NCBI RefSeq assembly: GCF_000517425.1
Contig: NZ_CP006569.1
Span: forward strand, 186,001 to 250,000
Direction: 5' to 3'
DNA length: 64,000 nucleotides
Origin: Sodalis praecaptivus
GTDB lineage: Bacteria; Pseudomonadota; Gammaproteobacteria; Enterobacterales; Enterobacteriaceae
In this document: positions 10,401 through 18,682 of the stretch, piece by piece
Numbering within the stretch: the stretch's first letter is position 1
How the letters are laid out: every line of letters begins with the position of its first letter
Position numbers and translations under genes: made by a program
Notes under the pieces: model-generated
What the model saw: only the letters and a program-made list of their open reading frames with translations
Told to the model about the DNA's origin: nothing
Database searches by the model: none

Positions 10401-11374
10401 TGTTTGGTGGCCTGATTAAGGTAATTTTCGGCGCTGGTGAAATCATTGTTGCGCAGGGCGATATAGCCTAGCCCGGCGAGCGCGTCGCCATCGTTGGGAT
10501 TGGTGGTGAGTACCGCCTCGAAGCGGCTACGGGCGGAGGCGATATCGCCGCTATTCAAGGCGGCATAGCCGGCGCCTTTCTCCGTGCCGCCGACGCTTTG
10601 CTGGAAATGCTGCCATAGGGCGCTATCGCCGGGATGGTGCTGGATATAGCGGTCATAGTCCGCCTTGTCGGCGGCCTGCGGCGCCAGCCATAGCAGCGCC
10701 TGGCGCAGAGCGGCGTCGGCGTTGCGGTTGGTGCCCGCCAGCGGCGTCAGGGTGGCGATGCCTTCGCGGCGGCTCGCCTCGTCGTAGGTCAAAATCCGCC
10801 CCAGCGCCAGCCGCGCGGCGCTATCGTTCGGCTGCGCCTGGAGTCGGGCGCGCAGGCCGGCTATCGCCTGCGGTCGGGCAGAGGGAATGCCGGCCAGGGT
10901 GTCATAGTATTCCACCGCCAGACTGTCCGGCGGCGCGGCATCCCGAAACAGCACGCGGTAGCTTGCCACCGCCTGCGCGGCACTGCCGCTGGCCGCCAAC
11001 CGGCGGGCGTTGTCCAACTGCTCAGGGGGGATGGCCTGTACGGCGTTGGCGCTGTCCAGGCTCCCCAGGCGCGTATCGTTGGGGGAAACTGCCGTTAAGC
11101 GGGCGCGCCATCTCGCCGCCTGCGCCTGATTGCCGTCTTGCAGAGCATAGAGCGCCAGCAGGTAAAGGGCATCGGCATTATTCTCGTCCACCGCCAATAC
11201 TTTTTGCAGCGATTCCCGCGCCAGATCGTCATGGCTTTTATCGTGCCAATAGGCGGCCTGCTGCAACAGGGCGTTAATCGCCGGACTGTTGTCGGCGGCG
11301 CACGCCGCGGCCGCATACAGCGACAGCCCCGCGGCGCACCAGGCGGCAAAGATGGGTTTAGCGACCCGTTTCAT
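7463..11374 (-). CDS. bcsC: Cellulose synthase outer-membrane subunit BcsC (TPR scaffold plus beta-barrel)
   Basis: Exports cellulose across the outer membrane. An N-terminal signal peptide (MKRVAKPIFAAWCAAGLSLY, cleavage near ACA-AD) precedes about 750 residues of TPR repeats and then a C-terminal barrel of about 350 residues ending in LFLKYLLGGP. ATG 11374 is chosen over an upstream GTG at 11401 because it gives a canonical signal peptide. Between the TPR and barrel regions lies a low-complexity, Thr/Ser-rich linker (about bases 8355-8475) with runs such as TTSTTTTSTTTG, not expected in E. coli BcsC. It lies 37 bp after bcsB. Confidence 0.94.
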   Translation of the reverse strand: MKRVAKPIFAAWCAAGLSLYAAAACAADNSPAINALLQQAAYWHDKSHDDLARESLQKVLAVDENNADALYLLALYALQDGNQAQAARWRARLTAVSPNDTRLGSLDSANAVQAIPPEQLDNARRLAASGSAAQAVASYRVLFRDAAPPDSLAVEYYDTLAGIPSARPQAIAGLRARLQAQPNDSAARLALGRILTYDEASRREGIATLTPLAGTNRNADAALRQALLWLAPQAADKADYDRYIQHHPGDSALWQHFQQSVGGTEKGAGYAALNSGDIASARSRFEAVLTTNPNDGDALAGLGYIALRNNDFTSAENYLNQATKQGGANSAQWASLAQDAKFYGALNQAKAAAAAGNLSQALTLSAPLAQAEGDKGLAAALFRADVQRRQNDLSGAEQTYRTILSHDAQNKDAKLGLYYTLRQENKPRDAQQLLQTLPADERPREVAGNSVDPLRRQAQQALQAGNTPQALARLNEALQKQPTNVWVRLDMARILQQQGDSARAQGLMSAIAQRGAPVDNLYAAALFASETGRMATAAQWLAWIPEGRRNRAVRDLADRVRFHQQMADADDYRAQGNRTAALNTLRVLAQTPPSAPADVGNLAQRLQTLGDNTTAVSLVRTNLRQPIHGGIGDYAAQIGVLNQAGLTDEAAAFLNDPAIVAASTPAELSRLRQGAVINQADTLRERGQYAAAYNKLIVALQNDPQNTGLMLAMARLYQSGKMNAQAAKVFNYVLTREPQNTDAREGAVNTALAQGDIARARQLLDGMQGPRSVDRLILEARVAEAQGDHDQAMALLRSAKGRIIGMADTGNGAVPLVGGLQSADNPFGDDSRAATASARTGSNYGTVLPWQQADGATTAPVGVRLALTPTATPETRTLTQINDLMNQVREKTATWAEGEVAMRSRDGENGLSNLTEVKAPLTISGAPVDNARLSLTVTPVSLDAGSSSGSANNRFGTGALQQGQRVANATAAAGATTSTTTTSTTTGSDGATSTTTTTTNTSTSDSINSGDYVADSSGAQKATGTEVNLALKGERYKVDVGSTPLGTDNELASWVGGVEWSPRLSNFSQLTFRAERRAVTDSLLAYVGARDAISGKHWGQVTRNGGSVQYAYDDGDIGLYAGLGAYSYLGDNVKSNTGINASSGVYFRPYRADGRELRSGVNLTWMAFDRNLSYFSYGQGGYFSPQNYISLSLPVDYIQTFDDWNLTLGGAIGYQSYNQDKSDYYPNDPDMQAEMASLVANGYADDAYYSGSSEHGVGYNVHAKGVYKINPQMSVGGQLSYDTFGDYSEGSAQLFLKYLLGGP

Positions 11375-11411
11375 AACCGATACCCATAACACCCACTCCA
11401 CAATGCCTCAT

Positions 11412-14162
11412 TTACTGATCCTGATGAGGGTTGGCGCTGTTGGCCAGCCGTTTGGCGGCATGGCGAGCCAGCAGAAGATAAACACCGCTGCCGACCAGCA
11501 GGGCACATAACAGCCCGCACAGCGCGAGCAGGATGATGTGCTGATTGGCGTACCACAGCACCCGCATGTACCAGGGCATTTCACCGCGCGGGAACAGCGC
11601 GCCGACGCTAAAGCTGCGTACGCCATTCTCGTTATTAATCACCGCCACATCGCCGCGAATGCCGGCGTTGATGGCGGCGGATTGCAGATCGTGATTTAGT
11701 CTGACCAACTGGTCATCGTTGGTGGCGGTAACCAGCACCACCACCCGCTTCGCGGTCCAGGGCGACTCGAAGCTTACAAAGCCGCGCCAGGCATCGGTGG
11801 AGGCCAGATAGCGATCCGCCTCCCGATCGTGGCTGAACATATGACCGTTAAGATAATTATTCAGACGGTCCGTAAGGCGCTGCTCTCGCACCGACAGCAG
11901 GCCGTTGCGCAAGGTAAAACGCGATTTGGCGGCTAACGGCTGCACAAAAGCCGCCTGTTTCAGCGATGCCACCGCCAGAATATCTTTGCCCGCCAGCAGT
12001 TCGGCCTCGCCGGCACCGGTCGGAAGACCGAAACGGACCGTTACGCGGTTAAGCGTAATGCCGGTGGCATTGCCGGCGCGGGCCGCCATCGCCATCAGCG
12101 TGGCGATTTCCGCCGCCTGCGGTTTGGCCGGCAGCAGCATCACCGTCTGGGAAAAGTCGGCCATACGGGTAAAAGGAAACGAGGCGCCCACATAATAGGA
12201 AAGATTCGGCAGCAGGCCGAAATGATAGGTGCGGCTCAAATCAATATACGAGTCCGGATCGATGCGGCTTTTGATGGTATTGCTGGTGAGCAGGCTACAG
12301 GGGGCATTCGGCTTCGGCCGCAAAGAGAAATAGAATTGCATCTGGTTATCGCCATAAATCAGATAGGGCGCCAGTTGCAAGGTATAGCGTTCCTGACGGG
12401 AGTCGCCGCCCAGTTTACGCCACAGCCCTTCCAGCAGGCCGCGCTTGTTCACCGGCAGGCTGTAAAGGAAGGTGCCGTTGAGGGTGACATCCAGTTTGGA
12501 GTGATCTTCATCGATTCCGCTGTCGGCGGGAAAGCGGTAACCAACGTTGACCGGAATGTGGTCGCCGTCCCACATAAACAGATCCGGCGCGGCGCGAAAG
12601 CCAATGCGGATGCCGTCGTGATACAGCCCGCTGGCGGTCAGTGATTGGATGTCCTGCGTCAGTTCCTTCAGATAGACCGGACGACTGGTGTCTATCCAGC
12701 GCGGCGCGTCATACGGCTGGCGTTCAGGTATGGCTTGCTCCTGCACCTGGATGACATCCTGTTTTGCCGGCAGCGGCGTCGAAATCAACTGCCAGGCAGC
12801 CTGGCGCAGCTCGGCGCCGTTGCGTCCCACCACCAGCAGCAGTTTATAAACCGGGTTTTGCGGATTATTGATGACCTGCAGCGTCGGGCCCGTTACCTGC
12901 GGCAGGGTCAGCGCGCCGATTTTGTCCCCCGGTTCGCCGAACAGGATGCCGTTTTGCGCCGGCAGCGCGTCGAGCAATACGGCGAAATCGACGCTGCGGT
13001 AGCTGGAATGCAGGCCAAAATAGGAGGCCAACATACTGGCGGCTTCCACCGCATCCGGCTTAAGCGTCCGGGAAAATAGAAAGGCCAGCGAGGAGCCTTT
13101 CATCGATTGCGGATCAAAGAACGGACGGGGAAAATGAGATAAATCCCTACCGGTATCTAGGATTTGGCTGCTCAACTGCATATGGGTGTCGGGCAGGAGG
13201 GTGACCCAATATTTGTCGGTCAGATCCCGCTCGCAGGTAAGCGTATTATCATCGCTGACGCTGAAGCTTAAATTGTTTTTCCCCACCACCATCGCCGACG
13301 GGACGTCCAGCCGATAGACGTTATTGCCGCTCGCCGTTTGATTCAGGCGGATATCGCCCAGATCTTGGCCGTTGAGCATCAAGCGCAGGCGGGTATCCCG
13401 CGCCGCCAGCGCCGGCGACACTTTAAGCGCCAAAGAGAGATGGGCATTGGTGACTACCTGATTTTGCGCCAGGGTGAAGATAATCCCCGATTGCAACTGA
13501 CCGCCGCTGAGGGTCAGGCCGTTGGGCTGGCCCATTTCCGCGATGCTAATGGTTTCATCATCAATCGGATTCATCGGCGCCAGGGGAAAGCCGGCCGGCT
13601 GCGCGCCGGCGTCCGGGGCGACGTCCACCGTGGGCGGCGGAAAGTCGAAAGGCAGCTCGCCGTTGCCGGTGGCCGCCGCGCCGCCGGCGTTATCACCGCC
13701 GCTGCCGGTTGCCGCCGCGCTGCCCGCGCTTTTGGCCGCCGCTTCGGCGTCAATGTTGTCGCCGTTGTCGCTTGACGTCTTATTGCCCGTGTCGCTTGCC
13801 GCGCCGCCGGCGTTATCACCGCCGCCGGTTGCCGCCGCGTTGCCCGCACTCATGGTCGCCGCTTCGGCGCCACGGTTGTCGCCGTTGTCGCTTGACGCCT
13901 TATTGCCCGTGTCGCTTGCCGCGCCGCCGGCGTTATTACCGCCGCTGCCGACGGGCGCGTCTTCTTTGCGCGGGGCAGCGTCCGATGCCATTGCGTCATC
14001 CCCCGTCATGCCGTCGCCAGCCGGGGCCGGCAGCGGTGGCAAACGGTAAAGCGGCGCGGCGCTATCCTGGCCGGCACCGTTGGCCGGCGTCGCGGCCGCG
14101 GCCACCGATGCCGACAACAGCGCCGCCGCCAGAGAAACCATCATCCTGAAATGACATGACAT
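11412..14162 (-). CDS. bcsB: Cellulose synthase periplasmic subunit BcsB
   Basis: Membrane-anchored periplasmic partner of BcsA that guides the glucan through the periplasm. It has a signal peptide (residues 1-24), then an unusual Gly/Ala/Asp/Asn-rich region (about residues 45-175) built from 40/41-residue tandem repeats, then the standard BcsB body with carbohydrate-binding and flavodoxin-like domains (TLSGGQLQSGIIFTL onwards), and a C-terminal transmembrane anchor (HIILLALCGLLCALLVGSGV). At 916 residues it is longer than E. coli BcsB (779), largely because of the repeat region. It starts 20 bp after bcsA. Confidence 0.94.
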   Translation of the reverse strand: MSCHFRMMVSLAAALLSASVAAAATPANGAGQDSAAPLYRLPPLPAPAGDGMTGDDAMASDAAPRKEDAPVGSGGNNAGGAASDTGNKASSDNGDNRGAEAATMSAGNAAATGGGDNAGGAASDTGNKTSSDNGDNIDAEAAAKSAGSAAATGSGGDNAGGAAATGNGELPFDFPPPTVDVAPDAGAQPAGFPLAPMNPIDDETISIAEMGQPNGLTLSGGQLQSGIIFTLAQNQVVTNAHLSLALKVSPALAARDTRLRLMLNGQDLGDIRLNQTASGNNVYRLDVPSAMVVGKNNLSFSVSDDNTLTCERDLTDKYWVTLLPDTHMQLSSQILDTGRDLSHFPRPFFDPQSMKGSSLAFLFSRTLKPDAVEAASMLASYFGLHSSYRSVDFAVLLDALPAQNGILFGEPGDKIGALTLPQVTGPTLQVINNPQNPVYKLLLVVGRNGAELRQAAWQLISTPLPAKQDVIQVQEQAIPERQPYDAPRWIDTSRPVYLKELTQDIQSLTASGLYHDGIRIGFRAAPDLFMWDGDHIPVNVGYRFPADSGIDEDHSKLDVTLNGTFLYSLPVNKRGLLEGLWRKLGGDSRQERYTLQLAPYLIYGDNQMQFYFSLRPKPNAPCSLLTSNTIKSRIDPDSYIDLSRTYHFGLLPNLSYYVGASFPFTRMADFSQTVMLLPAKPQAAEIATLMAMAARAGNATGITLNRVTVRFGLPTGAGEAELLAGKDILAVASLKQAAFVQPLAAKSRFTLRNGLLSVREQRLTDRLNNYLNGHMFSHDREADRYLASTDAWRGFVSFESPWTAKRVVVLVTATNDDQLVRLNHDLQSAAINAGIRGDVAVINNENGVRSFSVGALFPRGEMPWYMRVLWYANQHIILLALCGLLCALLVGSGVYLLLARHAAKRLANSANPHQDQ
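13681..13945 (-). repeat. In-frame minisatellite in bcsB (units of 123 and 120 bp)
   Basis: The start motif CCGCCGGCGTTAT recurs at 13681, 13804 and 13924 on the plus strand, giving unit lengths of 123 and 120 bp, then a short third partial copy. The 3-bp difference is one codon, so the frame is kept. On the bcsB strand each unit encodes 40-41 residues beginning with DNAGGAASDTGNK. Copies are highly similar, which suggests recent expansion or gene conversion. Confidence 0.9.
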
Positions 14163-14182
14163 ATGTTTGATTCCGCCTGTCC

Positions 14183-16282
14183 TTATGCCGTCTCACCTGG
14201 CCCGGCGGACCGGGCGTGCTTTTTCTTCTGACCGCGTTCTTTCCAAGTGTTATAGAACAACTCGAAGACGCAGCGCACAATGCTGGCAAATGAGCGCAAA
14301 GGACGATCGCGCGGATAGGGGGGCGCCAGCCAGGCATCGGCGCGCGCCATCACCACCCGTACCAGCTCGCGCCGCTTATCCAGAGGCATCTCTTTAAACA
14401 TGAGCCGAATCACGTCCGGGCCGGTGTGGATCACGCTGACCGGAATGCAGACGCTTCCTGATTGCAGCCGTAGCTCCACCTCTTCAAGCGTGTCGTGAAG
14501 ATAGCGATCGTCCGGCGTCACCAATTTCACGCCGCCCATGGAGAGATCCCGCGTTTCGCTGACCACGGAGATGCCGCTGGCGTAATGAATGATGGCCGGA
14601 ATCGTCACTTCGACGCGGATGGTTTTGCGCACCTGGCGCGTTTCTTTGGCCACCGCGATGGCCGCCAGCAAAATAATAACGCTGAGCGTCGCCCACACGA
14701 CGTTGAACACGATGACGCGCGGGTCGACGTTGAAATAGTCATACATGACCGCCCGCGCTATCCCCGCGATAATGCCCAGCACCAGCAAACAGGCCACGAT
14801 GATATGCGGGCGCACAATGTGGGCGTCGAAAAACCCCTCATCCAACAAGCCACCCTTATCCGTCACGTTAAATTTGCCATGCTTGGGGGAGATGAGGGTC
14901 AACAGGGTCGGGATGATCAAATGAAACGCCATCACCGTTTCGTAAATCTCACCCCAGAAGGTGTAACGGTAACGGCCGTTCATGCGTGAATTCAGCCAGA
15001 TGGCCATAAACAGATGCGGTAGCACATAGGCGAAAATCGTACTGGCCGACGAGGCGATAATATTCTGGTTGAAAAGGAGATACGCCAGCGGCGCGGTTAA
15101 AAATACCACCCGCGGCAGGCCGTATTGAAAATGCAGCATGGCGTTGAGATAGCACAATCGCTGTTGCCATTTCAGCCCGCGGCCGAATAGCGGGTTATCC
15201 ATGCGCAAGATTTGCGTCATGCCGCGTGCCCAGCGGATACGCTGGATGACATGCAGCCCCAGACGTTCGGTGGCCAGGCCGGCCGCCAGCGGGATCGCCA
15301 AGAAGGCCGAATTCCAGCCCTTACGCTGCAGTTTGAGCGCGGTATGAGCATCTTCGGTGACGGTCTCCACCGCAAAGCCGTGGGTTTCCTCCAGCGCCGT
15401 CCGGCGAATTACCGCGCAGGAGCCGCAGAAGAAGGTCGCGTTCCAGTTATCGTTGCCCTGCTGCACCGGTCCGTAAAACAGCGCGCCCTCATTCGGGTTA
15501 TGCCGCGCCGCCGAGAGATTGCGCTCGAACGGGTCGGGAGAATAAAAATAGTGCGGCGTTTGCAGCAGCGCCAGCCGCGGGTCAATGAGAAAACTGCCGA
15601 CGGTGGCTTGCAGGAAACCGCGCGTCGCGACGTGGTCGCAGTCAAAGACGCAAATCAGTTCGCCCCGGGTCAGGGTCAGGGCATGGTTAAGGTTGCCCGC
15701 TTTGGCGTGTTTATTATCGTCGCGGGTGATATAGCCTACGCCGACGTCGGCGGCAAACACCGCAAATTCGCTACGCTTGCCATCATCGAGAATATAGATA
15801 CGCATTTTATCGCGCGGGTAATCAATGCATTGCGCCGCCAATACGGTATCGCGCACCACATCCAGACTCTCGTTGTAGGTGGGGACATAAATATCTACCG
15901 TCGGCCACAGGGAGAGATCATCCGGCATGGGTTCAATGCGGCGTTTTAGCGGCCAGGTGGTCTGCAAATAACCCAAAACCAGAATGACCCAGGCGTAAAG
16001 CTCGGCGATAAACAGCCCGATGCCCAAACAGGCTTCAAATGTGGTGTAAAAGTGCAGCGTTTCGCTGGCGCGCCAGTAGATATAGCGCGTTGACATCAGG
16101 CATGACATGACCACCAGCACGACATTCACATAAGGGCTTTTACTGATGCCGAGCACCAGCATCAGTCCCAGGCTGATCAGACCGAAAAAATACTGTTTAT
16201 CGCTGTCCATCGGCGTAATCACTACGATTGTGGCGATGGGGAGCATTAAAAGTAACAGCAGATAAAACAGCGGTTTATTCAT
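14183..16282 (-). CDS. bcsA: Cellulose synthase catalytic subunit BcsA (UDP-forming)
   Basis: Inner-membrane GT2 glycosyltransferase that polymerises UDP-glucose into cellulose and threads it through its own channel. Visible motifs are DDGKRSEF and FDCDHVAT (UDP/metal binding), TVTEDAHT (catalytic TED) and QRIRWARG (QxxRW). A C-terminal PilZ domain has RKTIR (RxxxR) and DLSMGG (D/NxSxxG), so allosteric c-di-GMP control looks intact. Hydrophobic segments flank the GT core. ATG 16282 (699 residues) is preferred over an upstream in-frame start at 16339 inside bcsQ, because a GCAGGT ribosome site precedes it. It lacks the long N-terminal extension of E. coli BcsA. Confidence 0.96.
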   Translation of the reverse strand: MNKPLFYLLLLLMLPIATIVVITPMDSDKQYFFGLISLGLMLVLGISKSPYVNVVLVVMSCLMSTRYIYWRASETLHFYTTFEACLGIGLFIAELYAWVILVLGYLQTTWPLKRRIEPMPDDLSLWPTVDIYVPTYNESLDVVRDTVLAAQCIDYPRDKMRIYILDDGKRSEFAVFAADVGVGYITRDDNKHAKAGNLNHALTLTRGELICVFDCDHVATRGFLQATVGSFLIDPRLALLQTPHYFYSPDPFERNLSAARHNPNEGALFYGPVQQGNDNWNATFFCGSCAVIRRTALEETHGFAVETVTEDAHTALKLQRKGWNSAFLAIPLAAGLATERLGLHVIQRIRWARGMTQILRMDNPLFGRGLKWQQRLCYLNAMLHFQYGLPRVVFLTAPLAYLLFNQNIIASSASTIFAYVLPHLFMAIWLNSRMNGRYRYTFWGEIYETVMAFHLIIPTLLTLISPKHGKFNVTDKGGLLDEGFFDAHIVRPHIIVACLLVLGIIAGIARAVMYDYFNVDPRVIVFNVVWATLSVIILLAAIAVAKETRQVRKTIRVEVTIPAIIHYASGISVVSETRDLSMGGVKLVTPDDRYLHDTLEEVELRLQSGSVCIPVSVIHTGPDVIRLMFKEMPLDKRRELVRVVMARADAWLAPPYPRDRPLRSFASIVRCVFELFYNTWKERGQKKKHARSAGPGETA

Positions 16283-16301
16283 ATTCTGACCTGCGATAAT
16301 G

Positions 16302-17102
16302 TCAAATGCCCGGATTGGGCATGGCGTAGAATTCGCCATCGCCCACTTTGACCCCGACTATAGCGGCGACTTTTTTACTGATCAGTTCGATATCGAAGGC
16401 CGCCGCGGACACCGGGCTGAATCCGATAATAGAACGCTGGGACGCGTTGGCCTCCGGCACGCATTCATCGCGATGGATCATGCCCAGCAATTTGTCCCCC
16501 AGCCGCTGCTCAAAAAAATGCGAGACGTCCCGGCTGAGATTTCGGCGCATATCACTCTGATTAACGACGTAATATTCCCCCAGGCGCTGGTTAAGCGGCG
16601 CGCCAAGAAATTTATGATTTTCGATCTGCGGCAGCAGCGACAGCGAAGCGGTGTCCGCCAGCATCATGACGATATGCAGATCGGCGAAGCGTTGTACGGC
16701 CTTCAGCGCCGGTACCGGCCCCGGCGGAAAATCGGCGATGACCACCAGACCTGGATAATTCAATACCGTATTCAGACCGCGCTGCAGAAAGTGCGGGTCG
16801 TGGCTGATGGCATTTTCAAACGCCAGCCGTTGCTCCTCATCCGCTTCGCCGTAGGGCAGGACGAAGAGATTGGCGTCCGCCTTCAGAATAAATTGGCTCC
16901 AGTCCATGACCGTGGTGGCCTGTGCGACATAGCCGCGGGTGTCGGAAATCGGCACGCCGAAATGCAGCCGGAGGGCGTTTTGAACATCGAAATCAATAAC
17001 CAGCACTTTGCTGCCGCTGCGGGCCAGGGCATAGGCTAAATTGGCGCTTACGGTGGTTTTGCCCACGCCGCCCTTGGGCGAACAGACGCAAACTAACGGC
17101 AT
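16302..17102 (-). CDS. bcsQ: Cellulose synthesis MinD/ParA-like ATPase BcsQ
   Basis: Cytoplasmic P-loop ATPase of the SIMIBI class that localises or activates the cellulose synthase. The 266-residue protein starts with a deviant Walker A motif, SPKGGVGKTT, and contains FDVQNALRLHFGVP and VVIADFPPGP, typical of BcsQ/YhjQ. It overlaps bcsO by 10 bp at its 5' end and lies just ahead of bcsA. In E. coli, BcsQ forms a complex with BcsR; no separate bcsR was found here, but BcsO has a BcsR-like N-terminus. Confidence 0.94.
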   Translation of the reverse strand: MPLVCVCSPKGGVGKTTVSANLAYALARSGSKVLVIDFDVQNALRLHFGVPISDTRGYVAQATTVMDWSQFILKADANLFVLPYGEADEEQRLAFENAISHDPHFLQRGLNTVLNYPGLVVIADFPPGPVPALKAVQRFADLHIVMMLADTASLSLLPQIENHKFLGAPLNQRLGEYYVVNQSDMRRNLSRDVSHFFEQRLGDKLLGMIHRDECVPEANASQRSIIGFSPVSAAAFDIELISKKVAAIVGVKVGDGEFYAMPNPGI

Positions 17103-17932
17103 AAAGCGATATTCTCTAGAAGAAGTGAAAGGGGGATATCGCGGCCGACGGCGGTGTCGGCGAGGGCCGCGGGGCTACGGTTAAATAAATTTTTGAAGCG
17201 CATACCGGCGACGTCCTGCGCCGGCTCACGGCCTTGGGCCTGGGCGAACGGCGATGAGGTGGGTGCCGCATTCGGCGTCGTAAACGGGTTGCCCTGCGGC
17301 GGCAACACGCCGCTGGCGCGGCCCGGCGCCTGTGGCTGGGCGAACGGCGACTCGACGAGGGTTTTCCCGGGACCGTCAGTGGATTGGCCGGGCTTTGGCG
17401 GCGCAGCCATCAGCGCCGCGTGGCCCTGTAGCGCGGATGCGCCGCCCGCGGTTGGTAGCGGGGTAGGGGTAGCCCCAGACGTGCCGGGGGCGGATGCCGC
17501 CCGCTGCGTCAGCTGATCGAATACCGATCCCGGCCCGGTGGCGCGTGAGCCGCCGTCTATGGCGCGAAAGGGTGGTGCGCCGGTGGCCGGCTGCGGCGGC
17601 ATGGCTTTTTCCACCGCGTTAAAGAGCGGCGATAAGACCGAGGGGCCATAAGCCGGGCCCGCGGCGGCGTTAGCGGAGGGCAACGGCGCGGGTGCAACGT
17701 CCGACGCCGCCGGACGGGCGCTGAACTCTTGTTGCGATATCGGCGCCGGCGACGGTAGGGTCGAATGCCCTTGCTCTAGGGGATGGAACGGCTTATCGGC
17801 ATTAACGATCTGCTTGATGATTGTCCAGCTGGAAGCGGAACTATTAGGATTATTTTCAGCGATTTCTTTATAATCAATAGCTTCCATATTCAGCTTTTCT
17901 TTGAATCGCTTAATGTCATCATAATTATTCAT
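17093..17932 (-). CDS. bcsO: Proline/alanine-rich cellulose operon protein BcsO
   Basis: First gene of the operon; 279 residues. Residues about 1-50 form a short conserved head (DDIKRFKEKLNMEAIDYKEI) followed by a long Pro/Ala/Gly/Ser-rich, probably disordered region (residues 55-235), and a short end segment MRFKNLFNRSPAALADT. The head aligns by eye with E. coli BcsR (pattern D-I-x3-K-x3-[LM]-x2-IDY-x-[DE]-I). BcsO/BcsP proteins typically open type-I operons next to bcsQ. ATG 17932 has a good TAAGGTGA ribosome site. The function of BcsO is poorly known; name assigned from position, composition and head motif. Confidence 0.82.
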   Translation of the reverse strand: MNNYDDIKRFKEKLNMEAIDYKEIAENNPNSSASSWTIIKQIVNADKPFHPLEQGHSTLPSPAPISQQEFSARPAASDVAPAPLPSANAAAGPAYGPSVLSPLFNAVEKAMPPQPATGAPPFRAIDGGSRATGPGSVFDQLTQRAASAPGTSGATPTPLPTAGGASALQGHAALMAAPPKPGQSTDGPGKTLVESPFAQPQAPGRASGVLPPQGNPFTTPNAAPTSSPFAQAQGREPAQDVAGMRFKNLFNRSPAALADTAVGRDIPLSLLLENIALCR

Positions 17933-18682
17933 GGCTCACCTTAGGAATGGCGTGTGGCAAAACCGTACCGGCGCGTTGTCGCTAGAAGGCAAGCGAAACG
18001 GCGCTATAGGGCAAAATAAGCTTTGGGCGTGTATGAAAAAAAATGACGAAATCTATAAGATAGGCTAATACAAGTCGCATTTATTTACCAATCTTAATCG
18101 GCACACGCGCCGCGATAATAGCGATAAGTCGTCATCGCGCCTGCGAGATTCCACCCTTTGGCGACCTGCTCGCGCGCGACTTTAAACATAGACCATATTA
18201 TTGGAAATACCGGATAATTTTGCCGGGGAATCCTGTACCAAATGCCGTTTGCTGCTGCTTTTTAAATAAAAGCCTATTAAAAGGCAATATTTTTTTTTCC
18301 GCGCGTTAATAATAGTCAAAACCCCCGCTTTTTTGAAAAAACGGCCTATTTTCTACGACCGGGAGAACGCTTTATAGTGAAGTCATTGCCCCTGGGTATA
18401 GGTGAAGTTAGCGTAATGGCCTTAACGATTACTTTACAAAAACTGATCATTTCGGCGAAAACCAAAGTTAGGCATAATGAAAGCCATTTCACTCGGGCGT
18501 CGCTATCGCATAAGATTTGGTTGAATCGCCTGTTTTGAGGCATAAAACGCGCTGCCAAATCGGTTATATTAGGCAGGATAATCGATGCGGCCGGACGGTG
18601 GGCCGTGCCGCGTTACCCCGATGGCGTTTTCGGGTAAGTGGCCAGCGAGGGCGACGCCCGCGTTTGCCTCCGTCAGCAAGAA
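17933..18682. promoter_or_regulatory. 750-bp divergent control region between bcsO and pdeK
   Basis: No credible gene is seen. It separates two oppositely transcribed units, the cellulose operon and the phosphodiesterase gene. The part at 18000-18500 is markedly AT-richer than the flanks, with T and A runs (for example near 18287 and 18330), as expected for a regulated, bendable promoter region. I could not place specific -35/-10 pairs or operators with confidence. Confidence 0.5.

Noticed and set aside
15212-15949. 245-codon open frame antisense to bcsA
   Set aside because: Shadow of the GT core; no motif, no ribosome site.
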